Notes: generated from the letters alone by a model not told the origin. Shown: positions 1 to 11,487, numbered from the stretch's first letter. The stretch is 64,000 bases of DNA from Kitasatospora sp. NBC_00374 (GCF_041434935.1 NZ_CP107964.1:3658001-3722000), one strand, 5' to 3'. Numbers and translations: made by a program.

Positions 1-66
1 GTACCGCTGCCGGAGCCGGTGCCCGTTCCGGTGCCGGTTCCGGTGCCGGTACCCGTTCCGGTCCCC
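1..66. repeat. Short hexanucleotide-type tandem repeat (GGTGCC/GGTTCC variants) coding Thr-Gly dipeptides
   Basis: The first 66 bases are degenerate copies of a six-base unit (ccggtg/ccggtt/ccggta). Read on the minus strand in the kinase frame they give alternating Thr-Gly. The array continues to or past the left edge, so its full copy number cannot be seen. It lies in the extracytoplasmic tail of the kinase. Confidence 0.8.
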
Positions 67-1640
67 GCGGTGTTCGGTACGGGGGTGGCGGCGGGCGACC
101 CCGTGCCGCCGGCCGGGGAGGTGGCGGGCGACGGGGTGGCCGCGGTCTGGCCGCCGGCTGCCGCCGGGCTCTGCGCGGCGGGGCTCTGCGGGTCGGCCGA
201 GGCGGCCGGGGCGGCGCCCGCCGCCGTGCCGGGGCCGCTCTGCGCGGTGGCGCCCTCGGCGCCCTTGCCGCCGCCGCGCATGGCGAGCGCCACCACGGCG
301 ATCAGCGCCAGCACGAACACCAGCGCGCCGACCACCATGCCGAGCCTGCGGCGGTCCCGTGGCCTCGCGGGGACGACGGGCAGCGCCTCGGTGGCCGGGG
401 CCGCCGGCGCGGCCGCGGCCGTCGGCACGGTCAGCGGCGGCGCGGGGATCGGCGCGGGCGGCGCGGCCGCCCGGCTTCCCACCCGGACGGTACCGAGCAG
501 ACCCATCGCTCCGCCGCGCTCGTCCCCGGACGCGGACGCGGACACCGGCGGCGCGGGCGGCGCGGGCTCGGTCCTGGGCTTGGCCACCGACGCAGGCCGG
601 GGCTCGGGCTTGCGGTCCACCGGCTTCGCCGCGGGCTTCGGCGCCGCCGGCTCGGCCTTGGGCTCGGGCTCCGTCCTGGGCTGCGTCTTGGGCTGGGCCT
701 TGGCCTGCGCCGCGGCCACGGCGGCAGGCTTGTCGACCGGTTCGGCGGCCGGCTTGCCACCGGCCTTCAGCGGCACCGACTGCTGGGTGGTGGCCTCGGC
801 CCGGGTCACGCCCGCCGCGACGATCCGCTTGAGCATCGACCGGGTCTCGGAGGCGTCCAGCCGCAGCGCCGGGTCCTTCTCCAGCAGCCCCTCGATCACC
901 GGCCAGAGCGGCCCGGCCTTCTCGGAGGCGGGCAGGTCCTCGGTCATCACGGCGGTGAGGGTGGCCAGCGCCGACCCCCGGTCGTACGGCGGCTTGCCCT
1001 CGACCATCGCGTACAGGGTGCCGCCCAGCGACCACAGGTCGGCCGGCGGGCCGGGCTTGTGGCCCTTGGCGCGCTCGGGCGAGATGTACGAGGGGGCGCC
1101 GACCAGCATGCCGGTGGAGGTGATCGAGGTGTCGCCCTCGACGCTGGCGATGCCGAAGTCGGTGAGCACCACCCGGCCGTCCTCGCCGATCAGCACGTTG
1201 GACGGCTTGACGTCCCGGTGCAGGATCCCGTGGCTGTGCGCGGCGCCGAGCACGCCGAGCAGGTCGAGCGCGATCTCGGCGGCGCGGACCGGGGTGACCG
1301 GACCGTCGTCCTTGATCACCTCGGCCAGCGAGCGCGACTCGACCAGCTCCATCACGATCCAGGGCCGCTCGTCCTCCTCGACCACGTCGAAGACGGTGAC
1401 GGCGGCGGTGTGCCGGATCCGGGCGGTCGCCTTGGCCTCGCGCAGGGTGCGGACGATCAGGCGGTGCTTCTCGTCCTCGTCCACCCCGCCGTGCATGCGC
1501 AGTTCCTTGACCGCGACGATCCGGCCGAGCATCTCGTCCTCGGCCCGCCAGACGGTACCCATGCCGCCGCTGCCGAGCACGGCCTTGAGCCGGTAACGCC
1601 CGGCCAGCAGTCGGCCCGTGGACTCCTGCGCCTGAGTCAT
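1..1640 (-). CDS. Membrane Ser/Thr protein kinase (C-terminus cut by window edge)
   Basis: Eukaryotic-type Hanks kinase. Residues from the ATG at 1640 read MTQAQESTGRLLAGRYRL; the P-loop GSGGMG lies at about 23-28, the ATP-binding lysine is K45 (VAVKEL), the catalytic loop reads HRDVKPSN and the activation segment starts DFGIAS. After the kinase fold comes a Lys/Pro/Ala/Glu-rich linker, then one membrane helix at about residues 430-455 (LGMVVGALVFVLALIAVVAL). An Ala/Pro/Ser/Thr/Gly-rich outer segment follows, ending at the edge in Thr-Gly repeats. No PASTA repeats are visible in what remains, so the signal sensed is unknown. At least 546 residues are present. The start fits the family and no other in-frame start fits the conserved GRYRL motif better. 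Confidence 0.93.
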   Translation of the reverse strand, partial: MTQAQESTGRLLAGRYRLKAVLGSGGMGTVWRAEDEMLGRIVAVKELRMHGGVDEDEKHRLIVRTLREAKATARIRHTAAVTVFDVVEEDERPWIVMELVESRSLAEVIKDDGPVTPVRAAEIALDLLGVLGAAHSHGILHRDVKPSNVLIGEDGRVVLTDFGIASVEGDTSITSTGMLVGAPSYISPERAKGHKPGPPADLWSLGGTLYAMVEGKPPYDRGSALATLTAVMTEDLPASEKAGPLWPVIEGLLEKDPALRLDASETRSMLKRIVAAGVTRAEATTQQSVPLKAGGKPAAEPVDKPAAVAAAQAKAQPKTQPRTEPEPKAEPAAPKPAAKPVDRKPEPRPASVAKPRTEPAPPAPPVSASASGDERGGAMGLLGTVRVGSRAAAPPAPIPAPPLTVPTAAAAPAAPATEALPVVPARPRDRRRLGMVVGALVFVLALIAVVALAMRGGGKGAEGATAQSGPGTAAGAAPAASADPQSPAAQSPAAAGGQTAATPSPATSPAGGTGSPAATPVPNTAGTGTGTGTGTGTGTGTGSGSG

Positions 1641-2001
1641 CGGTGCGCTCCCCCAAGTGTTGCTGGCCCGCGTGCTGCTGGCGGTCGAAGTGACGGCGCA
1701 TCGGCCGGCGCGGGTACAACCCGGGGACATCACCCGCGCACCCGGCGCCCGGCTCCAAGACGCCAAGTCTCCATCATCTCCTGTTCCTTCGGTCCCCGAC
1801 CACCCGCCCCGGGGGTTGACGACGAAGTTCCGTACCGGAACCGGGCATTCCGTACCCGACCCGTGACCGGAAACAGCCACCAAGGCCCGGCGGTGCGCAC
1901 AGACTCTCCCCGAGGAGCGCACCATGACCACACCTGACGCCCCGTGGAACGCGGCCGGGCCCCCGCCTCACGGCGGGGGCCCGGCCCGGGACGACGTACC
2001 G
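1641..2001. other. Intergenic region: kinase upstream region plus end of the GuaB3-like gene
   Basis: This 361-bp gap separates the kinase start from the stop of the GuaB3-like gene, both on the minus strand. It should hold the kinase promoter. Two structures are visible: a palindrome GTTCCGTACCGGAAC at 1827-1841 (six-base arms, three-base centre), a possible operator, and a strong hairpin at 1953-1986. No gene is supported here. An ATG at 1924 on the plus strand has a good Shine-Dalgarno sequence but opens only an antisense frame. Confidence 0.6.
1953..1986 (-). terminator. Hairpin downstream of the GuaB3-like gene
   Basis: Perfect 15-bp inverted repeat GGCCGGGCCCCCGCC / GGCGGGGGCCCGGCC with the four-base loop TCAC, 16 bases past the stop of the upstream gene. 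There is no clear T-run, as is common for high-GC actinobacterial terminators. Confidence 0.75.
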
Positions 2002-3129
2002 TCAGCGGTGGTGGAGCGCCGGGTTGACGGTGACCTCGACGCGCTGGAACTCCTTGAGCTCCGAGTAGCCCGTGGTGGCCATGGCCCGGCGCAGCGCGCC
2101 GAACAGGTTCATGGTGCCGTCCGGGGTGTGCGAGGGACCGGTGAGGATCTCCTCGGTGGTGCCCACGGTGCCGAGGTCGACCACCTTGCCGCGCGGCAGC
2201 TCCTCGTGCACGGCCTCCATGCCCCAGTGGAAGCCCTTGCCGGGCGCGTCGGTGGCCCGGGCCAGCGCGGCACCGATCATCACCGCGTCCGCGCCGCAGG
2301 CGACGGCCTTGGCCAGGTCGCCGCTGTAGCCGACGCCGCCGTCCGCGATCACGTGCACGTACCGGCCGCCGGACTCGTCCATGTAGTCGCGGCGGGCCGC
2401 GGCCACGTCGGCGACGGCGGTCGCCATCGGCACCTGGATGCCGAGCACGGTGCGGGTGGTGTGGGCGGCGCCGCCGCCGAAGCCGACCAGGACGCCGGCC
2501 GCGCCGCTGCGCATCAGGTGCAGGGCCGCGGTGTAGGTGGCGCAGCCGCCGACGATCACCGGGACGTCCAGCTCGTAGATGAACTGCTTGAGGTTCAGCG
2601 GCTCGGCCGCACCGGAGACGTGCTCGGCGGAGACCGTGGTGCCGCGGATCACGAAGACGTCCACGCCCGCGTCGACGACGGCCTTGGAGAACTCGGCGGT
2701 GCGCTGCGGGGAGAGCGCGGCGGCGGTCACGACACCGGAGTCGCGGACCTCCTTGATCCGCTGACCGATCAGCTCGGCCTTGATCGGCGCGGCGTAGATC
2801 TCCTGGAGGCGCCGGGTGGCGGCGGCCTCGTCGGTGATGGTGGCGATCTCGTCCAGCAGCGGCTGCGGGTCCTCGTACCGGGTCCACAGGCCTTCGAGGT
2901 TCAGCACCCCGAGGCCGCCGAGGTTGCCGATGGCGATCGCCTGCGCGGGCGAGACCACGCTGTCCATCGGGGCCGCCAGGAAGGGCAGCTCGAAGCGGTA
3001 GGCGTCGATCTGCCAGGCGATCGAGACCTCCTTCGGGTCACGAGTACGGCGGCTGGGGACGACGGCGATGTCGTCGAAGGCGTACGCCCGGCGGCCGCGC
3101 TTGCCACGCCCGATCTCGATCTCAGTCAC
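2002..3129 (-). CDS. GuaB3-family IMP dehydrogenase-related protein
   Basis: A 375-aa TIM-barrel relative of IMP dehydrogenase and GMP reductase, found beside guaB in actinobacteria. The GTG at 3129 (VTEIEIGRGK) is chosen because AAGG sits six to seven bases upstream; an ATG at 3153 has weaker support. Compared with the neighbouring GuaB it lacks the CBS pair. The loop aligning with GSICTTR reads GAAHTTR, so the catalytic Cys is replaced by His (about residue 223). The phosphate-binding part (IADGGVGYSGD) is kept. Cyanobacterial GuaB3 proteins have been reported to act as GMP reductases, but the reaction of this protein cannot be told from sequence. Confidence 0.9.
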   Translation of the reverse strand: MTEIEIGRGKRGRRAYAFDDIAVVPSRRTRDPKEVSIAWQIDAYRFELPFLAAPMDSVVSPAQAIAIGNLGGLGVLNLEGLWTRYEDPQPLLDEIATITDEAAATRRLQEIYAAPIKAELIGQRIKEVRDSGVVTAAALSPQRTAEFSKAVVDAGVDVFVIRGTTVSAEHVSGAAEPLNLKQFIYELDVPVIVGGCATYTAALHLMRSGAAGVLVGFGGGAAHTTRTVLGIQVPMATAVADVAAARRDYMDESGGRYVHVIADGGVGYSGDLAKAVACGADAVMIGAALARATDAPGKGFHWGMEAVHEELPRGKVVDLGTVGTTEEILTGPSHTPDGTMNLFGALRRAMATTGYSELKEFQRVEVTVNPALHHR

Positions 3130-3349
3130 TTCGAGCCCTTCTGCTGCTTGCATCTGCCTGCCGGGTCACCCCGGCCGCCCCCCAGTATCCCGTACCGGCC
3201 CACCCCCGCGCGGCACCCGGCCGAGGGGCGGACGGCCGGCCGGCCTTCGAGAGGTCCTTCTGCCGGACCTGCGCCCCGCCCCGGCCGGCCGAGCGCACGG
3301 CGAAGGGCCCGCCGCCGCGGGAGCGGTGGCGGGCCCTGGGCCGTACGGG

Positions 3350-4906
<1,557 letters not shown>

Positions 4907-5133
4907 TTACCGGGCCGCGTAGCTCTCTCAGCCGGGCGGACGGCCGCGGTACAGCCTCGTCCCACCCGCGCGCACCGGCACAGGGCTTGGCCACCAAGAC
5001 GCCGGGCGACCGGAGGAACCTCCAACGGAACCCCGCACGCGCCCACGGAACTTTGGCAACCTGACCAGGTGCCGATACCCCATGGTACTGGTGTCGCGGA
5101 GTATCGACTCGCGCCCCCTTGACAACGCAGAAG

Positions 5134-5844
5134 TCAGGAGGACTCTTCCGCGAGCGCCCGCAGCCGGCTCAGCGCCCGGTGCTGGGCGACCCGGACGGCG
5201 CCCGGCGACATACCCAGCACCTCCCCGGTCTCCTCCGCGGAGAGCCCGGCGGCCACCCGGAGCAGCACCAGCTCGCGCTGGCGGGCGGGCAGGTTGGAGA
5301 GCAGTTCGCGGATCCAGGCCGCGTCGCTGCTGAGCAGCGCCCGCTCCTCCGGGCCGAGCGACTCGTCCGGGGTCTCGGGCAGGTCGTCCTGCGGGATGAC
5401 GGTGGAGCCGGGCCCACGCATCGCCGCCCGCTGCAGATCGGCGATCTTGTGCGCGGCGATGCCGTACACGAAGGCCTCGAACGGCCGCCCGGTGTCGCGG
5501 TAGCGCGGCAGTGCGCAGAGCACCGCCACGCACACCTCCTGCACCACGTCGTCCACGTGGTGCCGCGCGCCGCCGGGGAGCCGGACCAGCCGGCCCCGGC
5601 AGTAGCGCAGGGCGAGCGGGTGGACGTAGGCGAGGAGCGCGTCGATCGCCGGACCCTCGCCACGGACGGCCGCCGCGACCAGCGAGGCGACCAACGGGGA
5701 GGTGCCGCTGCCGAGCACCGGCGGTCTGACCTCGGCCGTTTCCGCGTACGACGGGTCGAGACCCTGGCCGTCTGGGACGGCCTCGTCGGCCTGGGCCGGC
5801 TCGGGCTGAGCCTCGCCCGAAGCGGTGGCCTCGTCGTCACGCAT
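5134..5844 (-). CDS. shbA: ShbA/SigD-like alternative sigma factor
   Basis: Sigma-70 family ECF-like factor. Region 2 is visible around [12 protein letters not shown] to [15 protein letters not shown], including [12 protein letters not shown]. Region 4 reads [18 protein letters not shown] followed by the helix-turn-helix ending [15 protein letters not shown]. Its place between guaB and bldM matches the locus of ShbA, which in streptomycetes drives the principal sigma gene hrdB; identity as ShbA is inferred mainly from this synteny. The start is uncertain: the frame is open further upstream, and [10 protein letters not shown] at 5844 (236 aa) was chosen because upstream codons look non-conserved and longer starts lack a Shine-Dalgarno sequence. 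The N-terminal 60 residues are acidic and low in complexity. Confidence 0.88.
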   Translation of the reverse strand: MRDDEATASGEAQPEPAQADEAVPDGQGLDPSYAETAEVRPPVLGSGTSPLVASLVAAAVRGEGPAIDALLAYVHPLALRYCRGRLVRLPGGARHHVDDVVQEVCVAVLCALPRYRDTGRPFEAFVYGIAAHKIADLQRAAMRGPGSTVIPQDDLPETPDESLGPEERALLSSDAAWIRELLSNLPARQRELVLLRVAAGLSAEETGEVLGMSPGAVRVAQHRALSRLRALAEESS

Positions 5845-6096
5845 CGGTCCATGGTGCCTGGTCGAAGCGGAAAACGCGGCACCGCGTCCGGACTTGTGCA
5901 TCGGAACGTTATGCGTCGCCACTGTGCGCACGTGCCGCCTCCCGCCCCACGGGCTGCCGCCTGCTGCGGCAACTCCTGTCTCCGCAGCACCTGTCCGCTG
6001 GTCCCCGAGGTGCTCCACATCTCCATGGTGCAGCCTCGGGACGACAACGTCACACGCCCGTGCGGTTACCGTGTCGGATACCCAACCGGACGGGCC

Positions 6097-6708
6097 TCAG
6101 CGGACCAGGCCCCAGCGGAAACCGAGCGCCACCGCGTGGGCACGGTCCGAGGCGCCGAGCTTCTTGAACAGACGCCGCGCGTGCGTCTTCACGGTGTCCT
6201 CGGAGAGGAACAGCTCGCGGCCGATCTCGGCGTTGCTGCGGCCGTGGCTCATTCCCTCCAGCACCTGGATCTCACGTGCCGTCAGGGTCGGGGCCGCCCC
6301 CATGTCGGGGCTGCGCAGCCGCCTGGGGGCGAGCCGCCAGGTCGGGTCGGCGAGCGCCTGGGTGACGGTGGCCCGCAGCTCGGCGCGCGAGGCGTCCTTG
6401 TGCAGGTAGCCGCGGGCACCGGCGGCCACCGCGAGGGCGACACCGTCCAGGTCCTCCGCGACGGTGAGCATGATGATGCGTGCGCCCGGGTCGGCGGACA
6501 GCAGCCGCCGGACCGTCTCCACCCCGCCGAGGCCGGGCATCCGGACGTCCATCAGGACGAGGTCGGAACGGTCGGCCACCCAGCGGCGGAGGACCTCCTC
6601 ACCGTTCGTCGCAGTGGTCACCCGGTCGACACCGGGCACGGTCGCGACCGCCCGGCGAAGCGCCTCCCGGGCGAGCGGGGAATCGTCGCAGACGAGTACG
6701 GATGTCAT
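6097..6708 (-). CDS. bldM: BldM, orphan response regulator of aerial hypha formation
   Basis: 203 aa. The receiver domain (residues 1 to about 120) shows the acidic pair DD at 8-9, D54 in LVLMDVRMPG, and the conserved Lys in YLHKDAS. The C-terminal LuxR-type helix-turn-helix reads LTAREIQVLEGMSHGRSNAE and ends with AVALGFRWGLVR. The start MTSVLVCDDS at 6708 is fixed by GGAGGA five to six bases upstream and gives the family's usual 203-aa length; the longer in-frame ATG at 6774 is rejected. No histidine kinase lies nearby, as expected for this orphan regulator, which acts alone or as a heterodimer with WhiI in streptomycetes. It is divergent from whiD. Confidence 0.96.
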   Translation of the reverse strand: MTSVLVCDDSPLAREALRRAVATVPGVDRVTTATNGEEVLRRWVADRSDLVLMDVRMPGLGGVETVRRLLSADPGARIIMLTVAEDLDGVALAVAAGARGYLHKDASRAELRATVTQALADPTWRLAPRRLRSPDMGAAPTLTAREIQVLEGMSHGRSNAEIGRELFLSEDTVKTHARRLFKKLGASDRAHAVALGFRWGLVR

Positions 6709-7234
6709 GACCGTCCTCCGCAGCAGATCCGCGTCACGTTGAGCCTCCTGGCTGGTACGAACACTCTCCGACACGGCCGATTGGCGACGGACCTCGTACG
6801 GATCGCCGGTGTCCCCGCGATCGTTCCCGACGTCCAGCGCCCGCTAACCGCCTCCGCACATCCAACGACCGTCACTCGAATGAGTTACGGCCTTCAGGGC
6901 CATCTCCACCACTGTACGTGGCCGGACCGTTACCGATCACCCACCTCGCGGTGCACACGCCGCACTTTTGTGCTGGTCGTGCGCGGTGTGCGCGCCACGC
7001 GCGCCACGGAGCGGAGGACGGCGCACCCGGGGCCACCCGGTTGCCAGATCACGACCACTCAAACGTCCTGCCCCTTTTGCCCGTTTTTATAGCTTATCTA
7101 TGGTCATTGACTGTTGTGCCGGACTGTGGATGACTTGTTCCAGAAGGAGCCGTAAGTCATATTTCCAGGTGTCCGTACTGGTCCATCGCCGCCTCGCCGA
7201 ACCGACGGGTCCGAGTCCTTGAAGGGAATGAGCC
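6709..7234. other. Divergent bldM-whiD intergenic region
   Basis: 526 bp with no supported gene. It holds the BldN-type promoter for bldM at 6862-6889. On the whiD side an AT-rich patch (about 7073-7105, tttttatagcttatctat) is a plausible promoter zone, and an inverted repeat ATGACTT (7130-7136) / AAGTCAT (7154-7160) with a 17-base spacer lies about 75 bases before the whiD start. No convincing housekeeping -10/-35 pair could be assigned. Confidence 0.55.
6862..6889 (-). promoter_or_regulatory. Candidate sigma-BldN promoter of bldM
   Basis: On the minus strand CGTAAC (6889-6884) and CGTTGG (6867-6862) are separated by exactly 16 bases. The published sigma-BldN consensus is CGTAAC-N16-CGTTGA, so 11 of 12 bases match. 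bldM is an established BldN target in S. coelicolor. Transcription would start near 6855, leaving a leader of about 150 bases. Confidence 0.8.
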
Positions 7235-7561
7235 ATGGCAGATTTCTCCCGCCTCCCCGGCCCCAACGCAGACCTCTGGGACTGGCAGCTCTCCGCCGCC
7301 TGCCGCGGCGTCGACAGCTCGCTCTTCTTCCACCCCGAAGGCGAGCGCGGGGCGGCCCGCAGCTCGCGCGAGGCCAGCGCCAAAGAGGTCTGCATGCGCT
7401 GCCCGGTACGAGCGCAGTGCGCGGCGCACGCCCTGGCCGTGCGCGAGCCGTACGGGGTCTGGGGCGGTCTGACCGAGGACGAGCGCGAAGAGCTGCTCGG
7501 CCGCGCACGGCACCGCCTGGCCGAGGTTCAGCTGACCAGGCCGGCCGGCCTGCGGCACTGA
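7235..7561 (+). CDS. whiD: WhiD, WhiB-like iron-sulfur regulator of sporulation
   Basis: 108-aa Wbl protein. The four cluster-binding cysteines are C23, C53, C56 and C62 (C-x29-C-x2-C-x5-C), followed by the GVWGG turn at 74-78 and a basic C-terminal part (GRARHRL). These are the hallmarks of a 4Fe-4S Wbl protein that contacts the principal sigma factor. The N-terminus MADFSRLPGPNADLWDWQLS and the position divergent from bldM match streptomycete WhiD, which is needed for late spore maturation. GAAGGG precedes the ATG by about nine bases. Confidence 0.95.
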   Translation: MADFSRLPGPNADLWDWQLSAACRGVDSSLFFHPEGERGAARSSREASAKEVCMRCPVRAQCAAHALAVREPYGVWGGLTEDEREELLGRARHRLAEVQLTRPAGLRH

Positions 7562-7649
7562 CATCGCGTCACTGTATAGAGAAACGTTTCTTCTGAAGTC
7601 CGTTGGACCTGCTGGAGTTTCCCCGACGCCCGCGGGGCCGCCTGCGCAC

Positions 7650-8645
7650 TCAACGCGCGGCGGCCACCCCCATGAGCCGGTCCAGCATCAGCGCCACCGC
7701 CGGCACCTCGGCCAGGTCCGGCAGGGTCAGCGCCACCACCTGCCGCACCGCCGGACCGCCGGAGGCGGCCCGCACCGGCACCGTCGCCACTCCCGCATGG
7801 CGCACCGAGTCCAGCGCCAGCCCCGGCAGGACCGCCACCCCGAGACCGGCCGCGACCAGGCCGACCACCGCGGGGTAGTCGTCGGTCGCGAAGTCGATCC
7901 GCGGCTCGAAGCCGGCCCCCTCGCACAGCTCCACCAGGTGCCCCCGGCACTGCGGGCAGCCGGCGATCCACTGCTCCCCGGACAGCTCCGCCAGATCCAC
8001 CGGGCGCCCCGCCCCGGCCAGCGGATGCGCGGCGGGCACCACGCCCACCAGCGGGTCGTCCAGCAGCGGGCGGACCACCAGGTCGGACCAGTCCGTCGCC
8101 GCCGCGGAGGCCGCGGCCTCCAGGGTCGCCTCGGCGCGCGCCTCGCGGGCGGTGGCGTGCGGGGACGCCTGCGGCGCGCCGCCCTGCGAGTCCGGGTAGC
8201 GGAAGGCCAGCGCCACCTCGCACTCCCCGGCGCGCAGCATCGCCAGGGACTCCGGCGGCTCGGCCTCCACCAGCGACACGCGGACCCCCGGATGGGCGGC
8301 ACGCAACTGGGCGACCGAGGGCGGCACCAGAGTGGAACTCGCGGTGGGGAACGACACCAACCGCACCCGTCCGGCCCGCAGTCCGGCGATCGCCGCGACC
8401 TCGTCCTCGGCGGCGGACAGCCCGGCGAGGATTCCGGTGGCGTGCTTCACCAGCACCCGGCCGGCCTCGCTCAGCTGCATCCCCCGGCCCGAGCGCACCA
8501 CCAGCGGGGTGGCCACCGCCTTCTCCAGCGCCTTCATCTGCTGGCTCACGGCGGGCTGGGTGCAGCCCAGCTCGCGCGCGGCGGCGGAGAACGAACCGGT
8601 CCGGGCGACGGCGCGCAGGACACGGAGGTGGCGGGCCTCGATCAT
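7650..8645 (-). CDS. LysR-family transcriptional regulator
   Basis: 331 aa. The N-terminal winged helix-turn-helix covers residues 1-60 (RHLRVLRAVARTGSFSAAAR, then CTQPAVSQQMKALE). The periplasmic-binding-like effector domain follows, ending LPGLALDSVRHAGVATVPVR. An Ala/Arg/Glu-rich insert of about 35 residues (GGAPQASPHATAREARAEAT) interrupts the effector domain. No metabolic gene adjoins it, so its ligand and targets are unknown. GAGG almost touches the ATG, so initiation may be leaderless-like or weak. The AT-rich stretch 8646-8700 is the probable promoter. Confidence 0.9.
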   Translation of the reverse strand: MIEARHLRVLRAVARTGSFSAAARELGCTQPAVSQQMKALEKAVATPLVVRSGRGMQLSEAGRVLVKHATGILAGLSAAEDEVAAIAGLRAGRVRLVSFPTASSTLVPPSVAQLRAAHPGVRVSLVEAEPPESLAMLRAGECEVALAFRYPDSQGGAPQASPHATAREARAEATLEAAASAAATDWSDLVVRPLLDDPLVGVVPAAHPLAGAGRPVDLAELSGEQWIAGCPQCRGHLVELCEGAGFEPRIDFATDDYPAVVGLVAAGLGVAVLPGLALDSVRHAGVATVPVRAASGGPAVRQVVALTLPDLAEVPAVALMLDRLMGVAAAR

Positions 8646-8700
8646 GCCTCAGTTATAAGGCAGGCTTTGCGCTTCACAAAATTCTACTGATAGCAAGGCT

Positions 8701-8760
8701 CCGGGCCCCGGCGTGTCCGCGGCGCCCTGTCCCTGCTCCGCGGACACGCCGGAGGCCCGG
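8701..8760 (-). terminator. Long hairpin downstream of groEL
   Basis: CCGGCGTGTCCGCGG (8708-8722) pairs perfectly with CCGCGGACACGCCGG (8738-8752). The stem extends outward through CCGGGCC (8701-8707) and GGCCCGG (8754-8760) with one bulged A, giving 22 bp around a 15-base loop. It lies 46 bases past the groEL stop and just before the LysR gene's promoter region. Confidence 0.8.
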
Positions 8761-8805
8761 CCGCGCCGCAGGGCGCCGCCGGGCCTCCGAGACTACCGAC
8801 CGAGG

Positions 8806-10449
<1,644 letters not shown>

Positions 10450-10537
10450 TCAGAAAGTGCCTGGTTTACGTGAGCCAACAACCACGCCCCGGGCCCCTGT
10501 CACTTGAGGACACGGATCCGGGGCGGGCTGGAACGTC

Positions 10538-10843
10538 TTACTTCTCGATGATGGCGAGAACGTCGCGAGCCGAGAGGACCAGGTACTCCTCGCCCTGGTA
10601 CTTCACCTCGGTGCCGCCGTACTTCGAGTAGAGAACGATGTCGCCGACGGCAACGTCGAGCGGAAGGCGCTGACCGTCCTCGAAGCGGCCCGGGCCGACG
10701 GCCAGGACGACGCCCTCCTGGGGCTTCTCCTTGGCGGTGTCCGGGATAACCAGGCCGGAGGCCGTGGTGGTCTCGGCGTCGAGCGGCTGGACCACAATGC
10801 GGTCCTCGAGCGGCTTGATGGCAACCTTGCTGCTGGTGGTCAC
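10538..10843 (-). CDS. groES: Co-chaperonin GroES
   Basis: 101-aa Hsp10 lid of the chaperonin. [20 protein letters not shown], the mobile loop around [18 protein letters not shown] and the end [18 protein letters not shown] are all standard. It is the first gene of the groES-groEL1 operon. Two CIRCE elements lie about 97 and 144 bases upstream of the ATG, predicting HrcA control; hrcA is not in this window. Confidence 0.98.
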   Translation of the reverse strand: MTTSSKVAIKPLEDRIVVQPLDAETTTASGLVIPDTAKEKPQEGVVLAVGPGRFEDGQRLPLDVAVGDIVLYSKYGGTEVKYQGEEYLVLSARDVLAIIEK

Positions 10844-10939
10844 GTCCGAGCTCCCCTTCGGAGATTACGGGGTTGTCTAACAGGTAGGTGGCGATGTCCG
10901 CAGGCCTGCCGTCGCGGGGGTCAGACATGCTCCATCGCG

Positions 10940-10967
10940 TTAGCACTCACCCTGGGGAGAGTGCCAG
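10940..10967. promoter_or_regulatory. CIRCE operator 1 (groES proximal)
   Basis: TTAGCACTC, 10 bases, GAGTGCCAG. The left arm matches the CIRCE consensus (TTAGCACTC-N9-GAGTGCTAA) exactly; the right arm has two changes and the spacer is one base longer than usual. Confidence 0.85.
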
Positions 10968-10986
10968 GAATGACCATAGGCGGCGG

Positions 10987-11013
10987 TTAGCACTCAGTCA
11001 ACCAGAGTGCCAA
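10987..11013. promoter_or_regulatory. CIRCE operator 2 (groES distal)
   Basis: TTAGCACTC, 9 bases, GAGTGCCAA: one mismatch to the CIRCE consensus. Together with the first copy it forms a tandem HrcA-binding region between groES and the divergent gene starting at 11056. Confidence 0.92.
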
Positions 11014-11055
11014 TGGCGCGGCCTGCCGTTCGAATCGGACTGAGTAGCGGTACTC

Positions 11056-11487
11056 ATGTACGACCGGCCCGGGAGCGGGCAGACTGCGGAGATGTCCGCC
11101 TCCCCTCCGACGCCACCGCACCCCCACGGCACCGGACCTGACACCGCGTCGATCCGGCGCGACCCGGTCTGCGCCGGTCCGGACGGCGGGCTGGCGCTCG
11201 GCCTGCTGGTGCTCGCCCTGGACGTCTGGCTGGCCGGGCTCGCGGTGCTCCTCCTGCTGCTCTCGGGCGCCGGACACCCGTTCCCCTGGATCGAGTACCC
11301 GCCCTCGGGCGCGCCGCTCGCGGACCGCCCGCACACCGGCCACACACCCGCCCTGGTGGCCGCGGGCACCGGCGCGATCCTGGCCCTGAGCGCCCTGCTG
11401 CTCGCCCTTCGACGGCACCGCGGCGCGGCCGCCGTCCAGCTCGTCCTGCTGGCCGGGGTGCTGGCGGTGACCCTGATGGCCCGCTGA
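11056..11487 (+). CDS. Small membrane protein of unknown function
   Basis: Not recognised. A proline-rich N-terminus of about 45 residues is followed by a hydrophobic segment (LALGLLVLALDVWLAGLAVL), an outer loop, a second helix (ALVAAGTGAILALSALLLAL) and a third (VQLVLLAGVLAVTLMA). The start is uncertain: ATG 11056 has no Shine-Dalgarno sequence and ATG 11092 has GGAG touching it. It is divergent from groES, so CIRCE control is possible. The next gene begins 18 bases downstream on the same strand and is probably co-transcribed. Confidence 0.7.
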   Translation: MYDRPGSGQTAEMSASPPTPPHPHGTGPDTASIRRDPVCAGPDGGLALGLLVLALDVWLAGLAVLLLLLSGAGHPFPWIEYPPSGAPLADRPHTGHTPALVAAGTGAILALSALLLALRRHRGAAAVQLVLLAGVLAVTLMAR

